Shown: positions 1-11,753 of the stretch, one piece after another | Numbering within the stretch: position 1 is the first letter of the stretch | How the letters are laid out: every line of letters begins with the position of its first letter | Source: Cohnella cholangitidis | GTDB taxonomy: Bacteria > Bacillota > Bacilli > Paenibacillales > Paenibacillaceae | Assembly: GCF_014107495.1 (NCBI RefSeq) | Contig: NZ_CP041969.1 | Location: forward strand, 2,997,501 to 3,061,500 | Direction: 5' to 3' | DNA length: 64,000 nucleotides | Program-made: the position numbers and the translations under genes | Notes under the pieces: model-generated | Told to the model about the DNA's origin: nothing | Seen by the model: only the letters and a program-made list of their open reading frames with translations | Database searches by the model: none

Positions 1-23
1 AACTCTTTCACAAGAAATGCCGG

Positions 24-140
24 TTTGGTGGCAACGGCGGAGGGGTTCCACGCGTACCCATCCCGAACACGACCGTTAAGCCCTCCAGCGCCAATGGTAC
101 TTGGACCGCAGGGTCCTGGGAGAGTAGGACGTCGCCAAGC
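24..140 (+). rRNA. rrf: 5S rRNA, copy 1, inside the 16S-23S spacer
   Basis: Recognised by the conserved 5S core (CCGAACACGACCGTTAAG and GAGAGTAGGACG) and by a closed terminal helix between TTTGGTGGC at the 5' end and GTCGCCAAGC at the 3' end. It lies upstream of tRNA-Ile, where most Bacillaceae have only tRNAs. It matches the second copy at 3581-3697 except at a few terminal-helix positions. Confidence 0.95.
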
Positions 141-209
141 CGGGCTTTTCTTATCCTTGTCTACAGGGTAGGAAAGGCGATAAGGCCCAGCAGCATCGGG
201 CGCACATAT

Positions 210-286
<77 letters not shown>

Positions 287-313
287 TCTTGTTCTTAATT
301 AAATACTACCCAT

Positions 314-389
314 GGGGACTTAGCTCAGCTGGGAGAGCACCTGCCTTGCACGCAGGGGGTCAGCGGTTCGATCCCGCTAGTCTCCACCA
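314..389 (+). tRNA. tRNA-Ala (anticodon TGC)
   Basis: Acceptor GGGGACT pairs with AGTCTCC, followed by A and encoded CCA. Anticodon stem CCTGC/GCAGG has loop CTTGCAC, giving TGC at 347-349. It follows tRNA-Ile by 27 nt, the common spacer pair. Confidence 0.97.
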
Positions 390-427
390 TGAGACTTTCC
401 GATGACTAACCATCATCGACAACTTGT

Positions 428-456
428 ACCTTGAAAACTGGATAGCGAAACAAAGC
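428..456 (+). other. Left arm of the 23S processing stalk
   Basis: This segment is complementary over 28 positions, with one bulged A, to 3529-3556 downstream of 23S. The two arms would pair to enclose the 23S precursor, the expected substrate for RNase III-type (Mini-III) maturation. Confidence 0.75.
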
Positions 457-553
457 GCGAAAGAAGAAGAGTATCATCTCTGCCTTACTAGTGTCAAAAA
501 CGTCATTGACGACCGAACATTAGCCTTTGGCTAACGTTAACGGATCGCAATGT

Positions 554-3481
<2,928 letters not shown>

Positions 3482-3528
3482 AACGAATGACATAGTAAGG
3501 CAATGATACACTCACCTTCTTCCTACAT

Positions 3529-3556
3529 GCTTTGTTTCGCATCCAGTTTTCAAGGT
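3529..3556 (+). other. Right arm of the 23S processing stalk
   Basis: Reverse complement of 428-456 apart from one bulged base. Together the arms form a long stem bringing the two ends of 23S together before cleavage. Confidence 0.75.
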
Positions 3557-3580
3557 GTAAGCCTTGAGTTTAAGATCCGG

Positions 3581-3697
3581 TCTGGTAACAATGGCGGAGG
3601 GGTTCCACGCGTACCCATCCCGAACACGACCGTTAAGCCCTCCAGCGCCAATGGTACTTGGACCGCAGGGTCCTGGGAGAGTAGGACGTTGCCAGGC
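3581..3697 (+). rRNA. rrf: 5S rRNA, copy 2 (operon end)
   Basis: Same core as copy 1. The terminal helix is TCTGGTAAC with GTTGCCAGGC. Differences from copy 1 fall mainly in this helix and keep it paired, so both copies look functional. Confidence 0.95.
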
Positions 3698-3710
3698 CGG
3701 AGAATGAAGA

Positions 3711-3733
3711 AAGCACCCTAACAGGTGCTTTTT
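3711..3733 (+). terminator. rRNA operon terminator
   Basis: AAGCACC, loop CTAACA, GGTGCTT, then a short T run directly after the last 5S gene. Confidence 0.85.
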
Positions 3734-3772
3734 CTCGTTTCATATGGAAATTGCATTACTCATTGTTACTTG

Positions 3773-3821
3773 AAAATAGCGTTATTCCTCAAGCAGGAAC
3801 CTGCTCATCGAATAACGCTAT
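3773..3821 (-). terminator. Terminator of the membrane-protein gene at 3832-4341
   Basis: On the minus strand a 12-bp stem (ATAGCGTTATTC/GAATAACGCTAT) encloses a smaller AGCAGG/CCTGCT hairpin and is followed by T residues. It faces the rRNA terminator, so the two convergent units are insulated. Confidence 0.75.
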
Positions 3822-3831
3822 GACATCCAAG

Positions 3832-4341
3832 TTACTGGTGGTAATAAGAAACTTCTTTCGATTCCAATCGAACGACTCCGTCTCCGCGTTCGCGACGCAA
3901 CGATAAAAGCAGTTTGAGACGCGGCGTCAGCAACCAGAGGTGCCAATAGACCATCGCGATAACAAGCGAGGAATGCGCCCACGGATAGAAGAGTCCCGCA
4001 ACGCAGCATCCGACGAGAAACAGGTGGAAGTGCAGTCGGCGGAACAACGAAAGCTGGGTATCCATGATGGGCAGCGGGCCAATCCAAGGCCAATCCTTTC
4101 TGAAGGTCCATCTTTTCTCGGACAGCTTGTCTACGCGGCGAATGGTTATCCGCAACACTAGGGCATGAACGATGAGCATGAGAATCGCCCCGACGGCCGA
4201 ATAGACCAAACCGGGCCAATCGTAAATAAAATAAAGCGCGGTTAACACGAGCAGCGCGGTAGACATGTAACTATACTTGCTTTCGGGACGTAGTCCTATT
4301 TTACGAATGAGCTTATAATTATAAAAGGTTGCATCGCGCAT
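3832..4341 (-). CDS. Hypothetical membrane protein
   Basis: A 169-aa protein with four or so hydrophobic segments in two pairs: one pair near residues 25-60, the other after a basic, Trp-rich middle (WTFRKDWPWIGPLP). The tail is basic. The start is taken at the ATG at 4341, with a GGGAG element about 11 nt upstream; the longer frame to 4485 has no comparable RBS. I do not recognise a family or function. It is transcribed divergently from gin and ends at its own long hairpin terminator. Confidence 0.65.
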   Translation of the reverse strand: MRDATFYNYKLIRKIGLRPESKYSYMSTALLVLTALYFIYDWPGLVYSAVGAILMLIVHALVLRITIRRVDKLSEKRWTFRKDWPWIGPLPIMDTQLSLFRRLHFHLFLVGCCVAGLFYPWAHSSLVIAMVYWHLWLLTPRLKLLLSLRRERGDGVVRLESKEVSYYHQ

Positions 4342-4460
4342 CGTTGATGGTTCTCCCAACCTTACCGATCCTCCTTGAACAAAAAACGTATTCTGTTCAT
4401 TACTATCGGATGATAATGATCTTATTGTTATGTTTAGTATAGATTTCTTACTATGAATGC

Positions 4461-4489
4461 GTATATTTTCATAGAATACGGACATAATA
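4461..4489 (+). promoter_or_regulatory. Sigma-F/G-type forespore promoter for gin
   Basis: GTATA at 4461-4465 and GGACATAATA at 4480-4489, separated by 14 nt. The second box fits the sigma-F pattern GGnnAnAMTR and contains CATAATA, close to the sigma-G -10. It lies 31 nt before the gin start codon. Confidence 0.65.
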
Positions 4490-4520
4490 GATGCAACAAT
4501 AGGGAAGGGCAGGGAGGTTC

Positions 4521-4706
4521 ATGGAAGAGAACGAACGAAAAACCTGCATCGTTTGCGGCGAGTCCAAAGAGGAAGGCATCACTGTTGTTACGGAATTCAT
4601 CTGTACGTCATGCGAAACAGAGATGGTAAATACGAACGCGGATGACGAGAAATATCCCTTTTTCGTCAAACAGTTGAAACAGCTTACGGTGAGGTTTCAC
4701 GCTTAA
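4521..4706 (+). CDS. csfB: Anti-sigma-G factor Gin (CsfB)
   Basis: A 61-aa protein of the Gin/CsfB family, which binds sigma-G (and sigma-E) to prevent activity in the wrong compartment or at the wrong time. The hallmark is two CxxC pairs, Cys9/Cys12 and Cys28/Cys31, which form a treble-clef zinc site. The segment after the second pair (DDEKYPFFVKQLKQL) also matches the family. RBS AGGGAGG precedes the ATG. As in Bacillus it lies at the head of the yaaO-tmk-darA cluster, behind a forespore-type promoter. Confidence 0.9.
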   Translation: MEENERKTCIVCGESKEEGITVVTEFICTSCETEMVNTNADDEKYPFFVKQLKQLTVRFHA

Positions 4707-4754
4707 TTGAACAAATATGTCTTTTAGGACTAAAGAGGATCAGCGACTCGATCG

Positions 4755-4783
4755 TTGTTCCTTTTTTTGTATTTGTCTATAAT
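4755..4783 (+). promoter_or_regulatory. Sigma-A promoter of the decarboxylase-tmk cluster
   Basis: TTGTTC (4755-4760), 17-nt spacer, TATAAT (4778-4783). The predicted transcription start at about 4790 makes an ATG at 4792 nearly leaderless and favours the TTG at 4816. Confidence 0.75.
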
Positions 4784-4815
4784 GAGGGGATATGGGTACA
4801 AGGGGAGGAATTCGG

Positions 4816-6309
4816 TTGTTGCAAGGAAAAGACAGGGCGCCGCTGTACGAAGCGTTAGTTGCTCACGACCAGCTGCGGGCGCATGCGTTTCATGTGCCGG
4901 GTCACAAACAACGCGCGGAATGGGGAGATACGTTGTCCGCTTCCTATTACAGCGCGCTCTTAGCCCTAGACGTAACAGAGCTGTCGGATACGGATGACTT
5001 GCACCATCCGGAAGGACCTATAGTGGAAGCCCAAAAGCTAGCGGCTGAATGTTACGGAGCGGAAGAAACGAGGTTCCTTGTCGGAGGGAGCACGGCGGGT
5101 AATCTTGCGATGATCATTGGCGTTTGCCATCCGGGAGATTTAGTGCTCGTACAAAGGAACGTACATAAATCGATTATTCATGGTTTAATGCTCGCAGGAG
5201 CTAAAGCGTTATTGTTGCCCCCTGATATTGACGAAACTTCCGGATTGGCGACCGTTCCGGGCAAGCGGCTATTGCAAGCAGCGCTTGAACAGCACCGCGA
5301 TGCAAAAGCCGTCATCTTATCCGCGCCTAATTATTATGGGATGAGTCCTGATCTGAAGCCCCTTGTCGACGTAGTTCATCAATATGGCGTTCCCGTTCTT
5401 ATTGACGAAGCGCATGGGGCGCATTTCGGATTTCACCCAAGCTTTCCGGATTCGGCATTGCGGGCCGGAGCGGATCTCGTCGTTCAATCGACGCATAAGA
5501 TGCTTTCTTCGATGACGATGGGAGCAATGCTTCATATGCAAGGAGAGCGTATCCAAAGAGCGGCGATAAGACATACTTTAACGATGGTACAGAGCTCCAG
5601 CCCGTCTTTTCCGATCATGGCGTCATTGGATTTAGCCCGCAGACAGCTTCAAATGCAAGGTGAACAAGCTTTTCTTGCGGCAATGGAAGCCGTATCGCTT
5701 GCGGTTGACGGAATAGAGACAACGCCGTTTAGAGCGCTGGGCTATGGAGAATATGCGAACGAGCGCATCAAGTACGATCCGTTAAAGCTCGTTCTATTCG
5801 ATGAAACCGCAAGACTAAGCGGATTTGAGCTAAGAGACGAGTTGCTGAAGAGGAATTGCGTAGCGGAGATGGCGGATGCACGTTATGCCGTGATGGCATT
5901 CGGGACGGGATCCGCGATCGAAGACGGCATTAGCTTGAACAAAGCACTGTCGGATATTGCTGATCATTTGGCGAAAGCAGAGATGGCCGCTGAACCTCTT
6001 ACGAAGATTACCCCAACCAAGATGGACGAAACATTGCCTAAGCCTGTTTTATTCGGACGAGAACTTGTTCCCTCGAAATCCGCGGCAATCGATCATTGCG
6101 TCGGATTAACCGCAGCAGAATGGGTTATTCCTTATCCGCCGGGCATCCCCGTACTCTATCCCGGTGAAACGATAACGGAAGAAATCATCAAACAATTGAA
6201 GCTGTGGAAACACGAAGGGGCGCAAATTCAAGGCGTGCGCGATCCTGAACTGAATTGGATTCAAGTTCGGGCGGATGCCGATGATAGAGCAGAGGTGAAA
6301 GATGATTAA
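4816..6309 (+). CDS. PLP-dependent Orn/Lys/Arg decarboxylase family protein (YaaO-like)
   Basis: A fold-type I PLP enzyme of the Orn/Lys/Arg decarboxylase family. Visible signatures are FHVPGHKQ near the N-terminus, a cofactor aspartate in PVLIDEAHGAHFG and the PLP lysine in VVQSTHKMLSSMT. The C-terminal domain ends in the family motif IPYPPGIPVLYPGE. The start is set at TTG 4816 because AAGGGGAGG sits 8-9 nt upstream and the promoter is too close to the ATG at 4792 (which would add 8 residues). It overlaps the next gene by 8 nt. The substrate cannot be told from sequence; arginine, lysine and ornithine are the family options. Confidence 0.88.
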   Translation: MLQGKDRAPLYEALVAHDQLRAHAFHVPGHKQRAEWGDTLSASYYSALLALDVTELSDTDDLHHPEGPIVEAQKLAAECYGAEETRFLVGGSTAGNLAMIIGVCHPGDLVLVQRNVHKSIIHGLMLAGAKALLLPPDIDETSGLATVPGKRLLQAALEQHRDAKAVILSAPNYYGMSPDLKPLVDVVHQYGVPVLIDEAHGAHFGFHPSFPDSALRAGADLVVQSTHKMLSSMTMGAMLHMQGERIQRAAIRHTLTMVQSSSPSFPIMASLDLARRQLQMQGEQAFLAAMEAVSLAVDGIETTPFRALGYGEYANERIKYDPLKLVLFDETARLSGFELRDELLKRNCVAEMADARYAVMAFGTGSAIEDGISLNKALSDIADHLAKAEMAAEPLTKITPTKMDETLPKPVLFGRELVPSKSAAIDHCVGLTAAEWVIPYPPGIPVLYPGETITEEIIKQLKLWKHEGAQIQGVRDPELNWIQVRADADDRAEVKDD

Positions 6310-7765
6310 AACGAATTCCAATCGCGAGATTCGAAAAATCGTCGCGTGGGTAATGGGAATCACGACGAGCGTTCTAATTATCGGACTCCTCATGGTCCCC
6401 CCCGTGATCGGATTAGCGGATAGCGGTGATTTTGGCCGAGTGTTAGGGGTAACGGGGTTATCCGTGCTGAACCCGCAACAGACGTACGAACAGTTGTATT
6501 TTAATTATGCGCATCAGCAATACGGTTATGGCGGTTATACATTGGGCGGCTACGTCTCGACTCATGTTATTCTAGTCGCGATCGCGGGATTGATCGGGAG
6601 AGTGGTGAATGGCGAAGTTTTCGACATCCGCATACTCGGTCTGACCTATTCGGTCTTTTTCGTAGGGGCTGTTGCTTTGCTCGTGAGGAATGCGCCGGAA
6701 GCCGCGAACAGAAGAAATACCTTGATTGTGTCGGTCGTATTATCGCTGAGCTTGCTGTTCGTTTTTGCCGATATCGGATACCTAGCTTATTTTCAGTCGT
6801 TCTTCGGAGAACCGTATGCTCTTATCGCCACTTTGCTAATGGTCGCGTCAGCGATCGCCTTAGCATCTTCTCCAAAACCTACGGGAAAGCTTCTGGCCTT
6901 ATTCATAGTAGCTGCGTTAGCGGTCGCCACTTCGAAAATTCAAAACGCGCCGTTGGGACTTGTTTTTGCGCTGCTTGCTTGGAGAATGATCGGTCTACGG
7001 TCGGATTCGATGTGGCGTAAACAAGTATGGACGGGTGTTGCCGTGCTCGTATTGGGGTCTGCGGTAATGATCCTCGTCGCGCCGGACAGACTGAAGAACA
7101 CGAACTTATATCAGTCCATCTTCTTCGGAGTGCTGAAGGATTCGCCTAACGTGGCAAGGGATATGGAGGAACTCGGCATCCCCGAGAAATACGCGGTGCT
7201 GGCGGGAACGAATTATTTTCAGAAGGATACGGCCATCCCGCAGAAAGACCCCGTCTTGCGGCAAGAGGTGTTGGAGAAACTGAGCCATAAGGATATTGCC
7301 ATGTATTATTTGCGCCATCCGTCGAGGCTCATGCAGAAACTGGATAGGGCCGCGGAGAACGCCATGTATATTCGGCCTTATTACCTGGGCAATTACGATC
7401 AATCCGCGGGCAAAGCTCCAAAGGAGATCACTTATTCGTTCAGCGCATGGAGCCAGTGGAAGGATCATCAAATGCCTCGCAGCGCGGGATGGTACATCGG
7501 CCTGATCTCCGCGTATTACGCAGCGTTAGGCATCGTATGGTGGCGCAACCGATCAAGAAAACTTCGGCTAGCGCTTGAAACGTTGGCGGTCGTGGCTTTG
7601 GCGGGCGTTTTTTCATGTATCGTGCCGTTAATCGGCGACGGCGAAGCGGATTTGGGCAAGCATTTGTTTATGTTTAATGTCTGCTTTGATATGATGGTAA
7701 TAAGCGTGCTTGTAGGCGCGGTCTATGGGCTCATTAGGCTCGTTGAACGGAGAAATCGGATATAG
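6302..7765 (+). CDS. Polytopic membrane protein, possibly GT-C-like
   Basis: A 487-aa protein with about ten predicted membrane spans. After the first span comes a loop beginning GLADSGDFGRVLGVTGL, followed by a Tyr-rich stretch. A large hydrophilic region (about residues 260-390) precedes two or three C-terminal spans. An acidic first loop followed by many spans resembles GT-C glycosyltransferases, but I see no decisive catalytic motif. It sits between the decarboxylase (8-nt overlap) and tmk, so it is probably co-transcribed. Confidence 0.75.
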   Translation: MIKTNSNREIRKIVAWVMGITTSVLIIGLLMVPPVIGLADSGDFGRVLGVTGLSVLNPQQTYEQLYFNYAHQQYGYGGYTLGGYVSTHVILVAIAGLIGRVVNGEVFDIRILGLTYSVFFVGAVALLVRNAPEAANRRNTLIVSVVLSLSLLFVFADIGYLAYFQSFFGEPYALIATLLMVASAIALASSPKPTGKLLALFIVAALAVATSKIQNAPLGLVFALLAWRMIGLRSDSMWRKQVWTGVAVLVLGSAVMILVAPDRLKNTNLYQSIFFGVLKDSPNVARDMEELGIPEKYAVLAGTNYFQKDTAIPQKDPVLRQEVLEKLSHKDIAMYYLRHPSRLMQKLDRAAENAMYIRPYYLGNYDQSAGKAPKEITYSFSAWSQWKDHQMPRSAGWYIGLISAYYAALGIVWWRNRSRKLRLALETLAVVALAGVFSCIVPLIGDGEADLGKHLFMFNVCFDMMVISVLVGAVYGLIRLVERRNRI

Positions 7766-7790
7766 GGGATAGTTGAAAGGGGAAAGTCGG

Positions 7791-8429
7791 GTGTCGGGCG
7801 GACTGTTCATTACGATAGAAGGCGGAGAGGGAGCAGGGAAGACGACGCTCATCTCCAGATTGTCCGAAAAAATCTATACGGAAACGAAACGGAAAACGCA
7901 TAGTACCCGGGAACCGGGCGGCGTTCCGATCGCGGAGTCGGTCCGCAAGGTGATATTAGATACGAAGAACACGAAGATGGAAGCCAGGACCGAAGCTCTG
8001 TTGTACGCTGCGGCCCGACGCCAACATCTCGTTGAAATCGTAATGCCGGCATTGAACAACGATAAAATCATTATCTGCGACCGTTTCGTCGACAGCAGCC
8101 TTGCTTATCAAGGCTATGCGAGAGGACTCGGGATCGACAAAGTATGGGAGATTAACCGGTTTGCCACGGAAGATTGCATGCCGCACCTGACGTTGTATCT
8201 CGATCTTGATCCCGAGTTAGGCCTATCTCGCATCGAAGCGAATGCTCATCGCGAGGTGAACCGGCTCGATCTGGAGAACTTGTCTTTTCATAAGAAGGTA
8301 CGGGAAGGGTATCTGGAAGTGTTGAAAAGGTTCCCTGACAGGATCCGAAAGCTGGATGCTTCGGGCAATCCGAATGAAATCGTCGATCAGGCATGGGTGC
8401 ACGTAAGAAAGTTGCTTAGCGTACAATAA
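7791..8429 (+). CDS. tmk: Thymidylate kinase
   Basis: Phosphorylates dTMP to dTDP using ATP. The P-loop is [11 protein letters not shown] at residues 8-18, the DR motif is [14 protein letters not shown], and TREPGG binds the nucleotide. GTG at 7791 is chosen because AAAGGGG lies about 9 nt before it and the family begins just before FITIEG; the TTG at 7773 would place the start ahead of that RBS. At 212 aa the length is normal. Followed by darA as in Bacillus. Confidence 0.95.
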   Translation: MSGGLFITIEGGEGAGKTTLISRLSEKIYTETKRKTHSTREPGGVPIAESVRKVILDTKNTKMEARTEALLYAAARRQHLVEIVMPALNNDKIIICDRFVDSSLAYQGYARGLGIDKVWEINRFATEDCMPHLTLYLDLDPELGLSRIEANAHREVNRLDLENLSFHKKVREGYLEVLKRFPDRIRKLDASGNPNEIVDQAWVHVRKLLSVQ

Positions 8430-8526
8430 CCCAAAAAAGAGGATTTCCGCGCACGCATGTCCAATTTATATAATAAAGTATAAATGTAGCTACAGACCCC
8501 TATTCAAGAACTTAGAGGAGGCCTGA

Positions 8527-8859
<333 letters not shown>

Positions 8860-8881
8860 TGTAGCCGGGCGGTGATTAAGG

Positions 8882-9325
8882 ATGAAAATCCAGACAGGCT
8901 TCTATCCCGTTAACAAAACGGTACAGCGCGGTGAGATGACGGCAAGGCCGACGCAGGCTCAGAACTTCGGCGATATGATGCAGCAACAAGAAGAGCAGCG
9001 CACGCACGAGGAGCTTCAGCGGAAGCTGGAAGACATTCGCATGCAAGGCGAGCGCTTAACCCGATCGATGACCGTCCGGGAGCTCGTACTGTACCGACAA
9101 ATGGTAAAGGCATTCCTGGAAGACACGGTTCGCCGCGGAATTGCGTTGAAGGAAACGAAAGGCTGGGACCGCAGAGGTCGCGGCAAACGATATAAGTTGT
9201 TGGAAGAAGTCGACGCGATGCTCGTTGCGATGGGTGAAGAGCTGCTGCAAAGCGAAGAAGGCAGAATCGATCTTCTTCATAAGGTCGGCGAAATCCGCGG
9301 GATTCTGATTAACATCGTATTCTAA
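8882..9325 (+). CDS. yaaR: YaaR family protein (DUF327)
   Basis: A 147-aa soluble, mostly helical and highly charged protein of the YaaR/DUF327 family, conserved between darA and holB in Bacillales. The family core LVLYRQMVKAFLEDTVRRG and the C-terminal VGEIRGILINIVF are present. Molecular function is unknown. It starts 22 nt after darA and is probably co-transcribed with it. Confidence 0.9.
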   Translation: MKIQTGFYPVNKTVQRGEMTARPTQAQNFGDMMQQQEEQRTHEELQRKLEDIRMQGERLTRSMTVRELVLYRQMVKAFLEDTVRRGIALKETKGWDRRGRGKRYKLLEEVDAMLVAMGEELLQSEEGRIDLLHKVGEIRGILINIVF

Positions 9326-9347
9326 GCATGACGTAAGGAGTACCATC

Positions 9348-10325
9348 ATGGGGTTTCAACACATATCGGGACAAGAAAGGGCGAAGGCTCTTCTGCAGAA
9401 CGCGCTGGCTTCCAGTAGAATCGCGCACGCATATTTGTTCGCTGGACCGGCCGGATCGGGCCGCAGGGAGATGGCGAACGTATTCGCTCAAGCCCTGTTC
9501 TGCGTACAAGGCGGAAATGATCCTTGCGGAGAATGCCTGGAATGCCGCAAAGTACTGCACGGCAATCATCCCGATCTTCATGTCATTAGCCCGGATGGGG
9601 CGACGGTGAAGATCGAGCAGATCCGGACGTTGCAGCGGGAGTTGTCTTATCGCAGCGTTGGAGCGGGATACAAGGTTTATATTATCGAAGGCGCGGAGAC
9701 GATGACCGTTCAGGCCGGCAATAGCTTGCTTAAGTTTCTGGAGGAACCTCCTTCTCCCGTCGTTGCGATCTTGTTAACGCCTAGTGCCCAAGCGGTATTG
9801 CCGACGATATTATCGCGTACGCAGCTGGTATCCTTCGTGCCCGGCGACCGGGAAGCGTTGGAAAAGGCTCTTGTGCAAGAAGGCAAATCTCCGCTTCTGG
9901 CACGCGCTGCGGTGAATCTTGCATCCGGGTTGAATGCCAGCAGAAAATTGCTAGAAGAGAATTGGTTTGCAGATATCCGAAACGTAGTGATACAATTAGG
10001 CAAGGAGAATCCGGCCCGGTTCACTGCGAGCCTGCTGCAAGCGCAGACGCAGGTTTTTAAAACGGATCTCTCGGAACATGTTGAAACTTTGCTACAGTTG
10101 TTAGCTTTGTGGTATAGAGATATGATTTACGCAATGACCGACCGTCAGAACCAGATGGTGTTTCCGGACCAGGTGGAATGGATCTCTAAGACGGCCTGGA
10201 GCCGATCTATCCAATCTTGGGTTACGGTGATGGAATCCGCATTGACGGCGGCAAGAAGAATAAAGGCTCACGTAGCGCCTCAATTGGCGCTGGAGCAATT
10301 TCTGGTGAACGTGCGGGAGGGGTAG
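9348..10325 (+). CDS. holB: DNA polymerase III subunit delta-prime
   Basis: Clamp-loader subunit. The P-loop region is GPAGSGRR (residues 33-40), where the usual Lys-Thr/Ser is replaced by Arg-Arg, consistent with delta-prime having no ATPase role. A zinc module follows with Cys52, Cys60, Cys63 and Cys66. A sensor-type LLKFLEEPP is also visible. Length 325 aa fits the family. The stop is 2 nt before ricT, suggesting translational coupling. Confidence 0.93.
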   Translation: MGFQHISGQERAKALLQNALASSRIAHAYLFAGPAGSGRREMANVFAQALFCVQGGNDPCGECLECRKVLHGNHPDLHVISPDGATVKIEQIRTLQRELSYRSVGAGYKVYIIEGAETMTVQAGNSLLKFLEEPPSPVVAILLTPSAQAVLPTILSRTQLVSFVPGDREALEKALVQEGKSPLLARAAVNLASGLNASRKLLEENWFADIRNVVIQLGKENPARFTASLLQAQTQVFKTDLSEHVETLLQLLALWYRDMIYAMTDRQNQMVFPDQVEWISKTAWSRSIQSWVTVMESALTAARRIKAHVAPQLALEQFLVNVREG

Positions 10326-10327
10326 AT

Positions 10328-11128
10328 TTGTACGATGTGGTGGGAGTCCGCTTCAAGAAAGCGGGCAAAATCTATTATTTCGATCCCGCCGAGCATCCGG
10401 TGTCCAAAGATCAGCATGTCATCGTGGAGACGGCACGTGGAGTCGAGTACGGTAAAGTCGTCGTCGGCCCGAAGACGGTAGGAGAAGCGGATGTCGTTCT
10501 TCCCTTGAAGAAAGTCATTCGAGTAGCGGGCGATCCCGATGCGAAGGCGGTCGAGGAAAACCGCAGTGCAGCTAAGAACGCGTTTACCGTTGGACTGCAG
10601 AAAATCAAGGATCACGCGCTTAAGATGAAGCTCGTGGACGTGGAATACACGTTTGACCGGAATAAGATCATCTTCTATTTTACGGCCGAAGGGCGCGTCG
10701 ACTTCCGGGAACTGGTCAAAGATTTGGCCGGCGTATTCCGGACCCGCATTGAATTGCGGCAGATCGGCGTGCGCGATGAAGCTAAGATGCTCGGTGGTAT
10801 TGGACCTTGCGGGCGCGTGCTCTGTTGTTCTTCATGGCTAGGCGATTTCGAACCGGTCTCCATCAAGATGGCGAAGGATCAGAACTTATCGCTTAATCCA
10901 ACGAAGATATCGGGCTTGTGCGGCCGCTTAATGTGTTGCTTGAAATACGAGCACGACAATTATGAAAGCGCCAAGGAAGAATTGCCTGCGGTAGGACGGA
11001 CGGTAATCACCTCCATGGGCGAAGGTAAAGTCGTCGGAATTAATCTTGGTAGTCGTAGCGTGCACGTTCAGTTGTTCGACCTAGGTAAAGTGAAAGAGTT
11101 GCCATTTGACGATGTCGTCTTGAAATAA
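10328..11128 (+). CDS. ricT: RicT (YaaT), PSP1-domain regulatory factor
   Basis: Part of the RicAFT (YmcA-YlbF-YaaT) complex that promotes RNase Y processing and phosphorelay activity. The PSP1 domain includes VETARGVEYGKVVVGPK and DVEYTFDRNKIIFYFTAEG. Two Cys clusters, GPCGRVLCCSSW and GLCGRLMCCLKYE, are the known Fe-S ligands of the complex. The TTG at 10328 is chosen because family members start MYxVxGVRFKKAGK and GGGAGGGG lies 5 nt upstream; a longer frame starting inside holB has no support. 266 aa. Confidence 0.93.
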   Translation: MYDVVGVRFKKAGKIYYFDPAEHPVSKDQHVIVETARGVEYGKVVVGPKTVGEADVVLPLKKVIRVAGDPDAKAVEENRSAAKNAFTVGLQKIKDHALKMKLVDVEYTFDRNKIIFYFTAEGRVDFRELVKDLAGVFRTRIELRQIGVRDEAKMLGGIGPCGRVLCCSSWLGDFEPVSIKMAKDQNLSLNPTKISGLCGRLMCCLKYEHDNYESAKEELPAVGRTVITSMGEGKVVGINLGSRSVHVQLFDLGKVKELPFDDVVLK

Positions 11129-11220
11129 CAGCCGCGTGCGTGATGACTGAACGTGATGAAGCATCATTGCAACAGTCGTTCTGCATCGACATAATCGTGC
11201 CTTGAGGTGGATCGTTGTTC

Positions 11221-11586
11221 ATGAAAGACATTTTCCTTCGCGTGGAAGAACTCGAATCGCATTTAGGAAACGTACATGCCGACTTCGGGAATCTCAAGCT
11301 GAAGATTAAAGAGCTGCTGGAGGAAAACCAACGGCTTAGAATCGAAAATCAGCAGTTAAGAAAAGTACTCAAGCGGGAAACAGAACCCGTCGCCGTGACC
11401 CAAGAAGTGGCGGAAGAACCGGCTGCCGTCAAGGGAGACAAACCGCCAGCGGTTATGGGCGTCGGCGAAGGCTATGATAACCTAGCCCGTCTGTATCATG
11501 AAGGCTTTCATATTTGCAATGTGTACTACGGCCATTTGCGAATGGAAGGCGATTGCTTGTTCTGTTTATCTTTTTTAAGTAAATAA
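11221..11586 (+). CDS. yabA: Replication initiation control protein YabA
   Basis: Negative regulator of DnaA that also contacts the DnaN clamp. An N-terminal coiled coil (about residues 5-60, rich in Leu/Glu/Lys) leads to a variable linker and the conserved zinc domain [17 protein letters not shown]...DCLFCL. ATG at 11221 has GAGGTGG 10 nt upstream; a TTG two codons earlier is only 4 nt from it. 121 aa. Confidence 0.93.
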   Translation: MKDIFLRVEELESHLGNVHADFGNLKLKIKELLEENQRLRIENQQLRKVLKRETEPVAVTQEVAEEPAAVKGDKPPAVMGVGEGYDNLARLYHEGFHICNVYYGHLRMEGDCLFCLSFLSK

Positions 11587-11600
11587 CCTTACGAATAGAG

Positions 11601-11629
11601 CAACGTACCGAGAGGTACGTTGTTTTTTT
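11601..11629 (+). terminator. Terminator after yabA
   Basis: CAACGTACC, loop GAGA, GGTACGTTG, then seven T residues. Confidence 0.9.
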
Positions 11630-11753
11630 CATTTTCAGTCCGTTATAACAGACCATCCTATCGAGGTCCAAAACGCGAAACATTGCGATAGGCCAAGGAA
11701 TCAAGTAAGCTAAGGGGCGTGAGCCATTTTTTTTGCTGGAAGGTGCCTGTGGA

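Noticed and set aside
9056..9349. Minus-strand open frames overlapping yaaR, holB and most other core genes
   Set aside because: They mirror the codon structure of well-identified genes and lack RBSs or recognisable domains.
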